64,000 bases of DNA from Mesorhizobium sp. WSM4306 (lineage in GTDB: Bacteria; Pseudomonadota; Alphaproteobacteria; Rhizobiales; Rhizobiaceae), in contig NZ_VFTC01000023.1 in NCBI RefSeq assembly GCF_007003975.1, positions 1-64,000 on the forward strand. Reading direction: 5' to 3'. The position numbers were made by a program, and so were the translations under genes. This document shows, piece by piece, positions 39,504 to 47,905 of the stretch. Under the pieces are notes generated by a model, which worked only from the letters and a program-made list of their open reading frames with translations, did not search any database and was not told the DNA's origin. Within the stretch, counting starts at the first letter, position 1, and every line of letters begins with the position of its first letter.

Positions 39504-39667
39504 GAGTGATTCTCCTTCGAGCCATCCCTCTTGGCACGGGGATACGGTGTAGGTGCAACAGGATTGTGACAGTACCGTGATACGGCGTAGCGGGCAATAC
39601 TTCGTCGGCTGGCGAAAACCCTCAACCGGCTACCTTACGTGGCGGCAGAGAGCACGTTGGGGCGGCC

Positions 39668-41959
39668 TCAGGCGGCCACCTGGCCTTCGACGGCATGGAC
39701 CAAAGCGTCGGGGTCTAACGGCTTGGTGACGAAGCCGCTGGCGCCATGGGCAAGCACTGTGTGGCGGGTCTTTTCCTGGCTGTCGGCCGAAAGCACCATG
39801 ATCGGAACCGGCGGCACGGCCATTTCTTCCTCGTGGCGGCGGATGGCCGCGATTGCGTCCAGCCCGTCCATGACCGGCATGTGCAGATCCATCAGCACCA
39901 CGTCAAAGCGATGTTTCAGCCCGGCTTCGGTTATCGCCTCGACCGCCGCCTTGCCGTTGCCGACCACCTTGACCCGGTGGCCTGCCTTCAAGAGGGTGGC
40001 GCGGGCCAGCATGGCGTTGATGTCGTTGTCTTCGGCAATCAGCACCGACAGGCCTTGATGGCGCGCGCCAGCGGCGCGAAGCGACGACGCGCCGCTTTTT
40101 TCCGGCTTCGTGGGCAGGGGTAAAGCAGGAGCATGGCTGGTCAACAACACGCGCAGCAGCGTTTCGCCGCGCACCGGCCTTGCCAGGAAGGTGGCGTAGC
40201 CGCTGGCGCGGAATTCGCCAAGCATGCCGCGGTCGGTCGGCGCGATCAGCGTGATCGCCTCGCAATCGGCAAAGCCGCTCTGGCGCAGGCGCTTGAGCAG
40301 CCTGCCGTCGCTATCTTCCGTAGCGGCGTCGATCAACAGCACGTCGCAATGTTCGGTGAAAGGCGTCGCCTGGGCAGCGGTCGCGGCCACATCGACGGCG
40401 CCGCCATAGGCGCGAATGGTGCGGGCGATGGCATTGGCCTCGACAGCGTTCTTCGACACGATCACGGCGCGCCGGCCGGCGAGGATGTTCTGCCGGTTCT
40501 GCGGCGCTTCGGTGGCTCCTGTGGCCGGGAGCTCGAAGACGAATTCCGATCCCTCACCAAGCCGGCTCGACACTGAAATGGCGCCGCCCATGGCGGTCAC
40601 CAGGCGCCTCGATATGGCAAGGCCGAGGCCGGCGCCGCCATGGGTGCGGGTCGAGGTGCCGTCGGACTGTTCGAACTCCTCGAAGATGCGCTCCATATCC
40701 TCTTCGCGCAGGCCAGGGCCCGTGTCGGCGACGGTGAAGCAGATGCGGTCGCTGGTCTCGGTGCGGGCCCGTGCAACGGAAACCAGCACGCCGCCGGCGT
40801 CGGTGAACTTGATCGCATTGCCGATCAGGTTGAGCAGCACTTGCCTCACTCTTCCCGGATCGGCCATGATCATCTGCGGCACGTCGGGCTCGACGTGACA
40901 GCCGAGACCGATGTTCTTGGCGAAGGCTTTCGCCGCCATCAGTTCGATGATGTTGTCGGCAATCTCACGCAACGATGTCGGCTGCGGCTCCGGGTCGAAG
41001 CGGCCGGCCTCGATCTTGGAATAATCGAGCAGGTCCTCGATGAGCGCCAAAAGCGCGCTGGCCGAGGTCGAGACGGCGCTGACATAGGTGCGCTGCTCCG
41101 GCGACAGATTGGTGTCGGCCAGCAGCTTGGCCATCCCCATGATGCCGTTCATCGGCGTGCGGATCTCATGGCTGACGGTGGCGAGGAAGCGCGACTTGGC
41201 CTGGCTGGCATATTCAGCGCGCTCGCGCGCTGTGATGAGCGAGGATTCGGCACGTTTGCGGGCGGTGATGTCGCGGGCAATCGCCCGGTGCGAAACGGCG
41301 CCGCTATCCTTGTCGCGCACCGACAGTTCGATCCACGAGAACCAGCGCGGGCCGCTCGGTGTGCGGATGGAGACGTCGGTGGAACTCAGGCATTCGTGAT
41401 CCGAAAAGGCGGCGTCGGGAACGATACCGACATCGATGCCTAGGTCAGCCAGCGTCCTGCTGGCAAGATCGCGCTGATCGATTCCGACGAGGCTGGCGAA
41501 AACCTTGTTGGCATAGACGATGTGGCCGTCGCGGTCGCGGTGGACGACGAGATCGCCGAGCGCATCGATCAAGCCGCGAAAACGCTCCTCGCTCTCCTGC
41601 ATTTCCCACATGCGGTCGGCAAGCGTCTCGATCTCGGCGCGGCTGCGGGCGGCGGTTTCGTCGAGCAAGGCGGTCGCGCGATGTACGGTGCGGCGGCCGC
41701 GCAGATGCATGGCGACCCCGCCAAGGCCGGTCGCCAGCAGGCCGAGCGTGATGAAGATCGGCGCGCCGGTGAGGTGGGACAGGCCCGCCAGCACGACACT
41801 GGCGACCACGGTCAAGAACAGCAGGCCCTCGTGCGTGGCGCGCGGAAAATCCGGCGCCAGCGGCGGTGGGACAACATGCTGCCGCTTCGGCGTTGCCGGG
41901 CTCGGCCCGTCGACGCTTTCGGCACGGTTTTTCTCTTTCCTGGCGGACTCCGCGATCAT
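39668..41959 (-). CDS. Hybrid histidine kinase with PAS and receiver domains
   Basis: A 763-residue membrane sensor kinase. Order: Lys/Pro-rich N-terminus, two transmembrane helices (about 46-88), a coiled linker, PAS domain (about 125-235), dimerisation/phosphoacceptor domain with His264 in TVSHEIRTPMNG, catalytic domain with NLIGNAIKFTDAGG, DTGPGL and GGAGLGLAIS, a degenerate receiver (about 495-610), and a true C-terminal receiver with the acceptor Asp in VVLMDLHMPVMDG. Similar architecture is common among alphaproteobacterial hybrid kinases. No cognate regulator is adjacent. The middle receiver lacks the usual acidic pair. Confidence 0.88.
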   Translation of the reverse strand: MIAESARKEKNRAESVDGPSPATPKRQHVVPPPLAPDFPRATHEGLLFLTVVASVVLAGLSHLTGAPIFITLGLLATGLGGVAMHLRGRRTVHRATALLDETAARSRAEIETLADRMWEMQESEERFRGLIDALGDLVVHRDRDGHIVYANKVFASLVGIDQRDLASRTLADLGIDVGIVPDAAFSDHECLSSTDVSIRTPSGPRWFSWIELSVRDKDSGAVSHRAIARDITARKRAESSLITARERAEYASQAKSRFLATVSHEIRTPMNGIMGMAKLLADTNLSPEQRTYVSAVSTSASALLALIEDLLDYSKIEAGRFDPEPQPTSLREIADNIIELMAAKAFAKNIGLGCHVEPDVPQMIMADPGRVRQVLLNLIGNAIKFTDAGGVLVSVARARTETSDRICFTVADTGPGLREEDMERIFEEFEQSDGTSTRTHGGAGLGLAISRRLVTAMGGAISVSSRLGEGSEFVFELPATGATEAPQNRQNILAGRRAVIVSKNAVEANAIARTIRAYGGAVDVAATAAQATPFTEHCDVLLIDAATEDSDGRLLKRLRQSGFADCEAITLIAPTDRGMLGEFRASGYATFLARPVRGETLLRVLLTSHAPALPLPTKPEKSGASSLRAAGARHQGLSVLIAEDNDINAMLARATLLKAGHRVKVVGNGKAAVEAITEAGLKHRFDVVLMDLHMPVMDGLDAIAAIRRHEEEMAVPPVPIMVLSADSQEKTRHTVLAHGASGFVTKPLDPDALVHAVEGQVAA

Positions 41960-42050
41960 GCGGAAATCCTTGCCAGATAGAGATTATGGAAAAGCGCGGC
42001 GGATCGTTCGAATTTTAGCGGTCATGCATTTTTGGCGGTTTTCCGCATCG

Positions 42051-42093
42051 CATGATCTTTTCCGAATACCGGATTCCCTTTTCGGGATCATGC
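42051..42093. repeat. Rhizobial intergenic palindromic repeat, copy A
   Basis: A 43-base imperfect palindrome (CATGATC...GATCATG with a CCGAAT...TTCGGG interior) between divergent/adjacent genes. A second copy of the same length and pattern is at 56393-56435. This repeat type is common in rhizobial genomes. Confidence 0.75.
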
Positions 42094-42102
42094 TTCCGAG
42101 CC

Positions 42103-43092
42103 TCACATATCCACCACCACGCGGCCCCTGATCTTGCCCTCGACGATGTCGTGAGCGGCGGCGATGATGCCGTCGAAGCCGATGGTCGTCGACAGGCCGG
42201 CGAGCTTTTCCAGATTGAGATCGCTGCCGATGCGGCGCCAGGCCTCCAGGCGCACCGCCTTGGGCGCCATCACCGAATCGATGCCAAGCAGCGAGACGCC
42301 ACGCAGGATGAACGGCGCCACGCTCGACGGCAGATCCATGCCGCCGGCCAGGCCGCAAGCGGCGACCGCGCCGCCGTAGGCGGTCATCGACAGCACATTG
42401 GCCAGAGTGTGGCTGCCGACGGCATCGATGCCGCCGGCCCAGCGCTCCTTGGCCAGCGGCTTGGCCGGCTGGGAGAGTTCGTCGCGCGAAATCACTTCGG
42501 CGGCGCCGAGGTCGATCAGATAGGGGCTCTCGGCGTTGCGGCCGGTCGAGGCGATGACGTGGTAGCCGAGGCTGGACAGGATCGAGACCGCGACCGAGCC
42601 GACGCCGCCGGCGGCACCCGTCACCACCACCGGTCCGCGATCCGGCAGGATGCCGTGCCGCTCCAGCGCCATGACGCACAGCATCGCCGTATAGCCGGCG
42701 GTGCCGACCGCCATCGCATCGTGGGCGCTGATGCCGTCGGGCAACGGCACCAGCCAGTCGCCCTTGACACGGGCGCGCCCGGCATAGGCGCCGAAATGCG
42801 TTTCGCCGACACCCCAGCCGTTGAGGATGACCTTGTCGCCCTTGCGCCAGTCGGCGTGCGACGACGAGAGAACGGTACCGGCGAAATCGATGCCCGGCAC
42901 CAGCGGCCAGCGGCGGATCACCGGCGCCTTGCCTGTGATGGCCAGCCCGTCCTTGTAGTTGACCGTCGTCGCCTCGACCGCAACGGTGACATCGCCTTCC
43001 ATCAGCTCGGCTTCGCTGAGGTCGACGATCTCGACCGACTGCTTCTTTTCGGCGTCTCGCGAAACGAGGATGGCTTTGAAGGTCTCGGACAC
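42103..43092 (-). CDS. acuI: AcuI/YhdH-type acrylyl-CoA reductase
   Basis: A 329-residue MDR-family NADPH-dependent reductase that in other bacteria reduces acryloyl-CoA to propionyl-CoA. The N-terminal VNYKDGLAITGKAPVIRRWPLVPGIDFAGTV region is typical of the family, followed by VVTGAAGGVGSVAVSILSSLGYHVIASTG in the Rossmann domain and GIDAVGSHTLANVL. The GTG at 43092 has GAGGAG seven bases upstream; the frame is open further, without a site. It lies just after the palindromic repeat copy A. Minus-strand neighbour of lspA with 95 bases between. Confidence 0.87.
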   Translation of the reverse strand: MSETFKAILVSRDAEKKQSVEIVDLSEAELMEGDVTVAVEATTVNYKDGLAITGKAPVIRRWPLVPGIDFAGTVLSSSHADWRKGDKVILNGWGVGETHFGAYAGRARVKGDWLVPLPDGISAHDAMAVGTAGYTAMLCVMALERHGILPDRGPVVVTGAAGGVGSVAVSILSSLGYHVIASTGRNAESPYLIDLGAAEVISRDELSQPAKPLAKERWAGGIDAVGSHTLANVLSMTAYGGAVAACGLAGGMDLPSSVAPFILRGVSLLGIDSVMAPKAVRLEAWRRIGSDLNLEKLAGLSTTIGFDGIIAAAHDIVEGKIRGRVVVDM

Positions 43093-43187
43093 TTTTTTCT
43101 CCTCGGTCGAACAGCTGTGAAGGCTGGCAAGGGCTGGCCGGACTGTGCGGCGGCGGTCCGGCGAGGTCAATCAGTCGAAAGAAGCAT

Positions 43188-43676
43188 TCAGGCGTCGGGG
43201 CTTTCCGGCTTCGCCTCGCGCCGCCAGCCGATGAACTCGTCGAAGACGACCAGCGCCGCACCGACCGAGATGCAGGCGTCGGCGAGGTTGAAGATGGCGA
43301 AGGACCAAGTCTGCGTGTGGAACAGGATGTAGTCGATGACGTGGCCATACGTAGCGCGGTCGACGAGATTGCCGAGCGCGCCGCCGATGATCAGCGCGAA
43401 GCCGATGCGGGCAAGCACATGGCCGGGCGGCGTACGCGTCGCGAGATAGAGCACGAAAGCGACGACGAGAATCGCAATCACCACCAGACCGGTGTCGCCG
43501 AAGGACTCGAACATCGAAAAGGCAATGCCGGTGTTGAAGGTGCGAAACAGCGCCAGGAACGGCACCAGGTCAATCTTTTCCTGAAAGGCGAGGCTGGTCT
43601 CGACCAGGTATTTTATCCACTGGTCGAGCGCAAAGGCGACGACGGCAACCAGCGCATAGGGGGACCATGATTTCAC
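43188..43676 (-). CDS. lspA: Lipoprotein signal peptidase (signal peptidase II)
   Basis: A 162-residue integral inner-membrane aspartyl protease that cleaves lipoprotein signal peptides. The catalytic Asp pair is in GNLVDRATYGHVIDYILFH and FNLADACISVG. Four transmembrane helices fit the sequence. It begins with a GTG at 43676 overlapping the TGA of the upstream RNA methyltransferase gene (GTGA), so the two are translationally coupled. The C-terminal tail (RREAKPESPDA) is cytoplasmic. Confidence 0.9.
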   Translation of the reverse strand: MKSWSPYALVAVVAFALDQWIKYLVETSLAFQEKIDLVPFLALFRTFNTGIAFSMFESFGDTGLVVIAILVVAFVLYLATRTPPGHVLARIGFALIIGGALGNLVDRATYGHVIDYILFHTQTWSFAIFNLADACISVGAALVVFDEFIGWRREAKPESPDA

Positions 43677-44530
43677 GATTTGGCGTCCTCGGGAGCAAGC
43701 TTCAGGGCGCCGCGCCGGATCTCGAACAGCATGATTCCGGTGGCGACCGCCAGGTTCAGTGAATCGGCCCGGCCGGCCTGCGGAATCCGGAGCAGCCGGT
43801 CGCAGCTTTCCGCCAGGTTGTCGGGCAAGCCTTGCTGCTCGTTGCCCATCATCAGGAGCACCGGACCCCTGGAGAAATCGACCGAGCGGTAGTCGACGGC
43901 GCCTTTCAGGTGGGTTCCGACGACGAGGCCCGAAAAGCTGTTTCGCCAGGCCAGGAACGCGTCCGGCGTGGCCCTGGTTACCGGCACGGCGAAGATCGAG
44001 CCCATGGTGGCGCGCACGGTTTCGACGGAAAACGGGTCGGTGGTTTCGCCGACCAGGATGACGCCCTTGGCGCCGACGGCGTCGACGGTGCGGATGACAG
44101 TGCCGAGATTGCCGGGATCGCGCACCCGGTCGAGCGCCACCCAGACATCGCCGTCGCGGGCGCGGATGTCCTTCAGCGGCAGAAGTTTCTGCTGGAAAAC
44201 GCCGACCACCATTTGCGGATTGTCGCGGCGGGTGATGGCGACCAGCACTTTTTCGGAGACTTCGAGAACCGTGCCGCCGGCGGCAACCGTGCGCGCCGCA
44301 ACCTTTTCGACCGCCGGATTGCCACGACCGGCCTTGGCGAAAACCAGCGTCTTGATCGACCAGCCGAGATCGAGCGCGTCGATGACCAGCTTCAGCCCTT
44401 CGGCCATGAAGGCATTCTGCTGGTCGCGGAATTTCTTCTGCGCCAGCGCCTTGATGTCCTTGATCAGCGGATTGGCGAGGCTGGTGACTTCCTTCACCTG
44501 CCCCGGCGCGCCGGCGTGCCGCTCATTCAT
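43673..44530 (-). CDS. TrmH/SpoU-family RNA methyltransferase
   Basis: A 285-residue SPOUT enzyme methylating 2'-O-ribose in rRNA or tRNA. The N-terminal L30e-like RNA-binding part (EVTSLANPLIKDIKALAQKKFRD) precedes the knotted catalytic part with VWVALDRVRDPGNLGTVIRTVDAVGAKGVIL, MGNEQQGLP and SLNLAVATGIMLFEI. The exact target nucleotide cannot be told from sequence. The ATG at 44530 is the likely start; its stop overlaps lspA (GTGA). It lies 17 bases after the rRNA methyltransferase gene. Confidence 0.87.
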   Translation of the reverse strand: MNERHAGAPGQVKEVTSLANPLIKDIKALAQKKFRDQQNAFMAEGLKLVIDALDLGWSIKTLVFAKAGRGNPAVEKVAARTVAAGGTVLEVSEKVLVAITRRDNPQMVVGVFQQKLLPLKDIRARDGDVWVALDRVRDPGNLGTVIRTVDAVGAKGVILVGETTDPFSVETVRATMGSIFAVPVTRATPDAFLAWRNSFSGLVVGTHLKGAVDYRSVDFSRGPVLLMMGNEQQGLPDNLAESCDRLLRIPQAGRADSLNLAVATGIMLFEIRRGALKLAPEDAKS

Positions 44531-44547
44531 TTATGACTCCCGGGCAC

Positions 44548-45663
44548 TCAGGCCACCCAGCGCGAAAACAGCGATGTCGACAGCGCCCGGCCGGCGGATT
44601 GCTCGCGGATGATCAGTTCGCCCGATTCAACCGTGCCGCCCATGCCGGCGAAGGTGTCGCGCATGAGGGCGTGGATGGCGAAGAACGAAGCGCGGATCGA
44701 ATAGGCGGTCAGCACCACTGCCAGCGGCTTCGGCGTCAGGATCGCGCGGCAGAGGTCGGTCAGCCCGGGCAAATCCTCGAACAATTGCCAGACCTCGCCC
44801 TTTGGGCCGCGACCATAGGCGGGCGGGTCGAACAGGATGATGTCGTAGCGGCTGCCGCGGCGTTCCTCGCGCTCGGCGAATTTCACCGCGTCGTCGACGA
44901 TCCAGCGGATCGGCTTGCTGCCGAGGCCGGCCATTTCCTGGTTTTCACGCGCCCAGCCGATCGCCTTCTTGGAGGCATCGACATGGGTGACCTCGGCACC
45001 CGCGCGGGCTGCCACGAGAGAAGCGAGCCCGGTGTAGCCGAACAGGTTTAGCACCTTGACCGGGCGCTTCGCCGCCGCGATCAGGCCGGCCATATGGTCC
45101 CAATGCGAAGCCTGCTCGGGAAAGACGCCGACATGGCGAAACGAGGTGAAGCGACCGAGATAATCAATGCCGTCATGCTTCATCGGCCAGGTCTCGCCAA
45201 GCGGCATTTTCGGAAAACGCCAGCGGCCGATTCCCTCCTCGTCGGTGTCGCCGGTGAAGACGGCGTCGGCGCGGTCCCAGTCCCTTGCCGGCAAGGCCTT
45301 TTGCCAGATCGCCTGGCCTTCGGGCCGCACGATGCGATAAGGGCCGTATTGTTCGAGTTTTTCGCCGGCACCGCTGTCGAGCAGCGCATAATCCTGATTG
45401 GGCGCCACCTCGAGGATCACCGGCAGGCGTTCGGCGGGCAGGGCGCCGTCGCGGCGCGCAAGGATGCGCGGCACGGGCTTGGGCTCAGACCGGTCGTCCG
45501 GGTTTGTTTCGTGGCGCTTGGCTTCCGGTCGGACTGGCGCAGCGGCCGGCTGCGGCCGCACGTGTTCGGCCCTGCCCTTTGCGGGCGGACGGTTGTCGCG
45601 GCGTTTGTCGCGAAAAGACTTCAAGCAGGAACGTCTCCGGAGGCGGCAGGCCGCTTTTGACAT
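44548..45663 (-). CDS. Class I SAM-dependent rRNA methyltransferase (RlmI-like)
   Basis: A 371-residue methyltransferase resembling the 23S rRNA C5-cytosine enzyme RlmI. The SAM-binding motif LNLFGYTGLASLVAARAGAEVTHVD and the catalytic-region IILFDPPAYGRGPKGEVW are clear. A basic N-terminal tail precedes the folded part. The start is uncertain: ATG at 45663 is given, but TTG at 45624, with GGAGA upstream, is also possible. It is divergent from the YafY-type regulator gene. First gene of a minus-strand run with the SpoU-type methyltransferase and lspA. Confidence 0.78.
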   Translation of the reverse strand: MSKAACRLRRRSCLKSFRDKRRDNRPPAKGRAEHVRPQPAAAPVRPEAKRHETNPDDRSEPKPVPRILARRDGALPAERLPVILEVAPNQDYALLDSGAGEKLEQYGPYRIVRPEGQAIWQKALPARDWDRADAVFTGDTDEEGIGRWRFPKMPLGETWPMKHDGIDYLGRFTSFRHVGVFPEQASHWDHMAGLIAAAKRPVKVLNLFGYTGLASLVAARAGAEVTHVDASKKAIGWARENQEMAGLGSKPIRWIVDDAVKFAEREERRGSRYDIILFDPPAYGRGPKGEVWQLFEDLPGLTDLCRAILTPKPLAVVLTAYSIRASFFAIHALMRDTFAGMGGTVESGELIIREQSAGRALSTSLFSRWVA

Positions 45664-45751
45664 AGGGTCACCGGCTGCGCAAACAAAATGGTCCAACATA
45701 CGAATGTCCGAGGTGGTGGACCTCGCCTGAGGAAACAGGCAAATCTGGGCG

Positions 45752-46450
45752 ATGTCCCGTTCCGAACGCCTGCTCGACCTGATCCAGATCCTGCGCCGGC
45801 ATCGCCGGCCGGTCAGCGGCCACACGCTTGCCGGCGAGATGAATGTGTCGATCCGCACGCTCTATCGCGACATCGCAACGCTGCAAGGGAAGGGCGCGCC
45901 GATCGAGGGCGAGGCGGGGCTGGGCTATGTGCTGAAACCCGGCTTCATGCTGCCGCCGCTGATGTTCACCGACGAGGAGATCGAGGCCATTGTGCTGGGA
46001 TCGCGCTGGGTTGCCAGACAACCGGACAAGCGGCTGTCGGCGGCCGCCACCGACGCGCTGGCCAAGATCGCCGCGGTGCTGCCGGACGATCTGCGTGAAG
46101 ACCTCGATGCCACCACGTTGCTCGTCGGGCCGCGCGGCGATGCCGTCGAGAGCATCGACCTCGGTGTGGTGCGTCAGGCGATCCGCAATGAGCGAAAACT
46201 CGGCTTTGTCTACCGCGATGCCGGTGGCGCCGCGTCCGAGCGCATGGTCTGGCCGTTTGCGATCGGCTTCTTCGACAAGGTGCGGGTGATGGTGGCCTGG
46301 TGCGAGACGCGCCAGGATTTCCGCCACTTTCGTGCCGACCGGATGTCCGACCTGAAGGCCACCGACGTCCGCTATCCGCGCCGCCGCCAGGCGATGCTGA
46401 AGGAATGGCGCGTCACGCTGGATGCGCCAAAGCGCCAGCCTGACGCGTGA
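45752..46450 (+). CDS. YafY-type transcriptional regulator (HTH-WYL)
   Basis: A 232-residue regulator with an N-terminal DeoR-like helix-turn-helix (RRPVSGHTLAGEMNVSIRTLYRDIATLQGKGAPI) and a C-terminal WYL-type ligand-binding domain (FVYRDAGGAASERMVWPFAIGFFDKVRVMVAWCETRQDFRHFR). It starts a plus-strand run with two VOC genes and an EVE gene, and is probably their regulator. The ligand is unknown. Confidence 0.85.
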   Translation: MSRSERLLDLIQILRRHRRPVSGHTLAGEMNVSIRTLYRDIATLQGKGAPIEGEAGLGYVLKPGFMLPPLMFTDEEIEAIVLGSRWVARQPDKRLSAAATDALAKIAAVLPDDLREDLDATTLLVGPRGDAVESIDLGVVRQAIRNERKLGFVYRDAGGAASERMVWPFAIGFFDKVRVMVAWCETRQDFRHFRADRMSDLKATDVRYPRRRQAMLKEWRVTLDAPKRQPDA

Positions 46451-46540
46451 TACTTTTTCCATGCGCTCGCAAACCCGCTGCTGCCAGAATCTGACAGTGG
46501 GGCCGCGTATGCTCCTCCAATCGAACCCTGGAGAGCAGAC

Positions 46541-46921
46541 ATGAACACCCCCAATTTCGTCATCCTCTATGTCGACAGCCCAGAGCGGAGCGGCGCCTTT
46601 TACAGCGCGCTGTTGGGACGCCAGCCGGTGGAGACTTCGCCGACCTTTGTGCTGTTCGTGCTCGACAATGGCTTCAAGCTCGGCCTCTGGTCGCGCCATA
46701 CGGTGGAGCCGGCGGCTGCCGCGGCAGGCGGTGGCGGCGAACTGGTGCTGGCGGTCGAAAACGCGGCAGCGGTCGATGCCACGCATACGGACTGGGCAGG
46801 GCACGGCCTGGCCATCCTGCAAACACCGACCGACATGGATTTCGGCCGCACCTTCGTTGCGCTCGATCCCGACAACCACCGGCTGCGCGTTTATTGGCTG
46901 AACGACGGAGAACAGGGATGA
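46541..46921 (+). CDS. VOC-family (glyoxalase-fold) protein
   Basis: A 126-residue metalloenzyme-fold protein with a double beta-alpha-beta-beta-beta unit. It starts MNTPNFVILYVDSPERSGAFYSALLGRQP, with a DPDNHRLRVY end typical of the superfamily. Such proteins are often resistance or catabolic enzymes; substrate unknown. ATG preceded by GAGAGCAG. Its TGA overlaps the EVE gene start (ATGA). Confidence 0.82.
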   Translation: MNTPNFVILYVDSPERSGAFYSALLGRQPVETSPTFVLFVLDNGFKLGLWSRHTVEPAAAAAGGGGELVLAVENAAAVDATHTDWAGHGLAILQTPTDMDFGRTFVALDPDNHRLRVYWLNDGEQG

Positions 46922-47352
46922 GTGCCCATTGGATCGCGGTGGCTTCCGCCGAACATGTGCGGCGCGGCCGCGAGGCCGGCTTCATGCAGGTCAATCACGG
47001 CAAGGCGGCGCCGTTGCGCCGCATCAAGCCAGGTGACGGCATCGTCTACTACTCGCCGACCACAATTCTGCGCGAGAAGGATCACCTGCAGGCCTTCACG
47101 GCGATCGGCACCGTGCGCGAAGGCGAACCTTACCAGGGCGACATGGGCGCCGGCTTTACGCCGTTCCGTAGGGATGTCGCATGGGCCAAGGCTGAGGAAG
47201 CACCAATCAAGCCGCTGCTCGAACAACTCGACTTCACCGCGGGCAAATCGAACTGGGGTTATCAGCTGCGCTTTGGCCTGTTCGAAATCACCGCGCATGA
47301 TTTCTCGCTGATCGCCGAGGCGATGGGCGCCGAAACCACGAAGGCAGCCTAG
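46918..47352 (+). CDS. EVE-domain protein
   Basis: A 144-residue PUA-like fold protein (EVE, also UPF0310), which binds modified nucleobases in DNA or RNA and often acts with restriction or RNA-modification systems. Motifs: HWIAVASAEHVRRG near the N-terminus, LRRIKPGDGIVYYSP, and FRRDVAWAKAEEA. The ATG at 46918 overlaps the stop of the VOC gene by four bases; an upstream in-frame start exists at 46894. No restriction enzyme gene is adjacent. Function in this locus is unclear. Confidence 0.83.
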   Translation: MSAHWIAVASAEHVRRGREAGFMQVNHGKAAPLRRIKPGDGIVYYSPTTILREKDHLQAFTAIGTVREGEPYQGDMGAGFTPFRRDVAWAKAEEAPIKPLLEQLDFTAGKSNWGYQLRFGLFEITAHDFSLIAEAMGAETTKAA

Positions 47353-47385
47353 GTCTTCAGCTCCCGGATTGGCACGGCCATGGTG

Positions 47386-47421
47386 ACAAGGCTGCTGACG
47401 CCAAGCTGTCAGCAGCCTTGT
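47386..47421. repeat. Perfect 14-bp inverted repeat between EVE and VOC genes
   Basis: ACAAGGCTGCTGAC and its exact complement flank an 8-base spacer. No T-tract follows on either side. It lies 34 bases after the EVE stop and 50 bases before the next ATG. It may be an operator, a processing hairpin, or a factor-independent structure without poly-U. Confidence 0.7.
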
Positions 47422-47470
47422 GCGACAAGCGCATCGTCACCTGATCCGCCGCCTCCCCAAGGAGAATAAT

Positions 47471-47905
47471 ATGGACTTCGTCTCGATCCGCATCATCACC
47501 GACCAGATCAAACCTCTGGTGGCATTCTACGAGACGATCACCGGGCTTAGCGCAAGCTGGTTCACCGACGATTTCGCCGAGCTGGCAACGCCCTCCTGCA
47601 CGCTGGCGATCGGCAGCACGCGCACGCTGGCGCTGTTCGGGGCGGATGTGGCGCAGCCGGCCGCCAATCGCTCAGTGATCATCGAGTTTCGTGTCGGCGA
47701 TGTCGACGCGGAGTACAGCAGGCTGGCGAAAATCATCGGCGGCTTCGTCCAGACGCCGACGACGATGCCGTGGGGCAACCGATCGCTGATGCTGCGCGAC
47801 CCCGACGGCAATCTGGTGAACTTCTTCACCCCGGTCAGCGCGGAAGCGATCCGGAAGTTCGATCGCAAGGCTGGCGCCGTAGCGGCGGCAGACGCTACGG
47901 CTTGA
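47471..47905 (+). CDS. Second VOC-family protein of the cluster
   Basis: A 144-residue glyoxalase-fold protein starting MDFVSIRIITDQIKPLVAFYETITGLSASWFTDDF and ending with the conserved MLRDPDGNLVNFFTP segment. AAGGAG precedes the ATG. Substrate unknown. The 3' end overlaps the convergent ornithine-cyclodeaminase-family gene by 11 bases. Confidence 0.83.
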   Translation: MDFVSIRIITDQIKPLVAFYETITGLSASWFTDDFAELATPSCTLAIGSTRTLALFGADVAQPAANRSVIIEFRVGDVDAEYSRLAKIIGGFVQTPTTMPWGNRSLMLRDPDGNLVNFFTPVSAEAIRKFDRKAGAVAAADATA

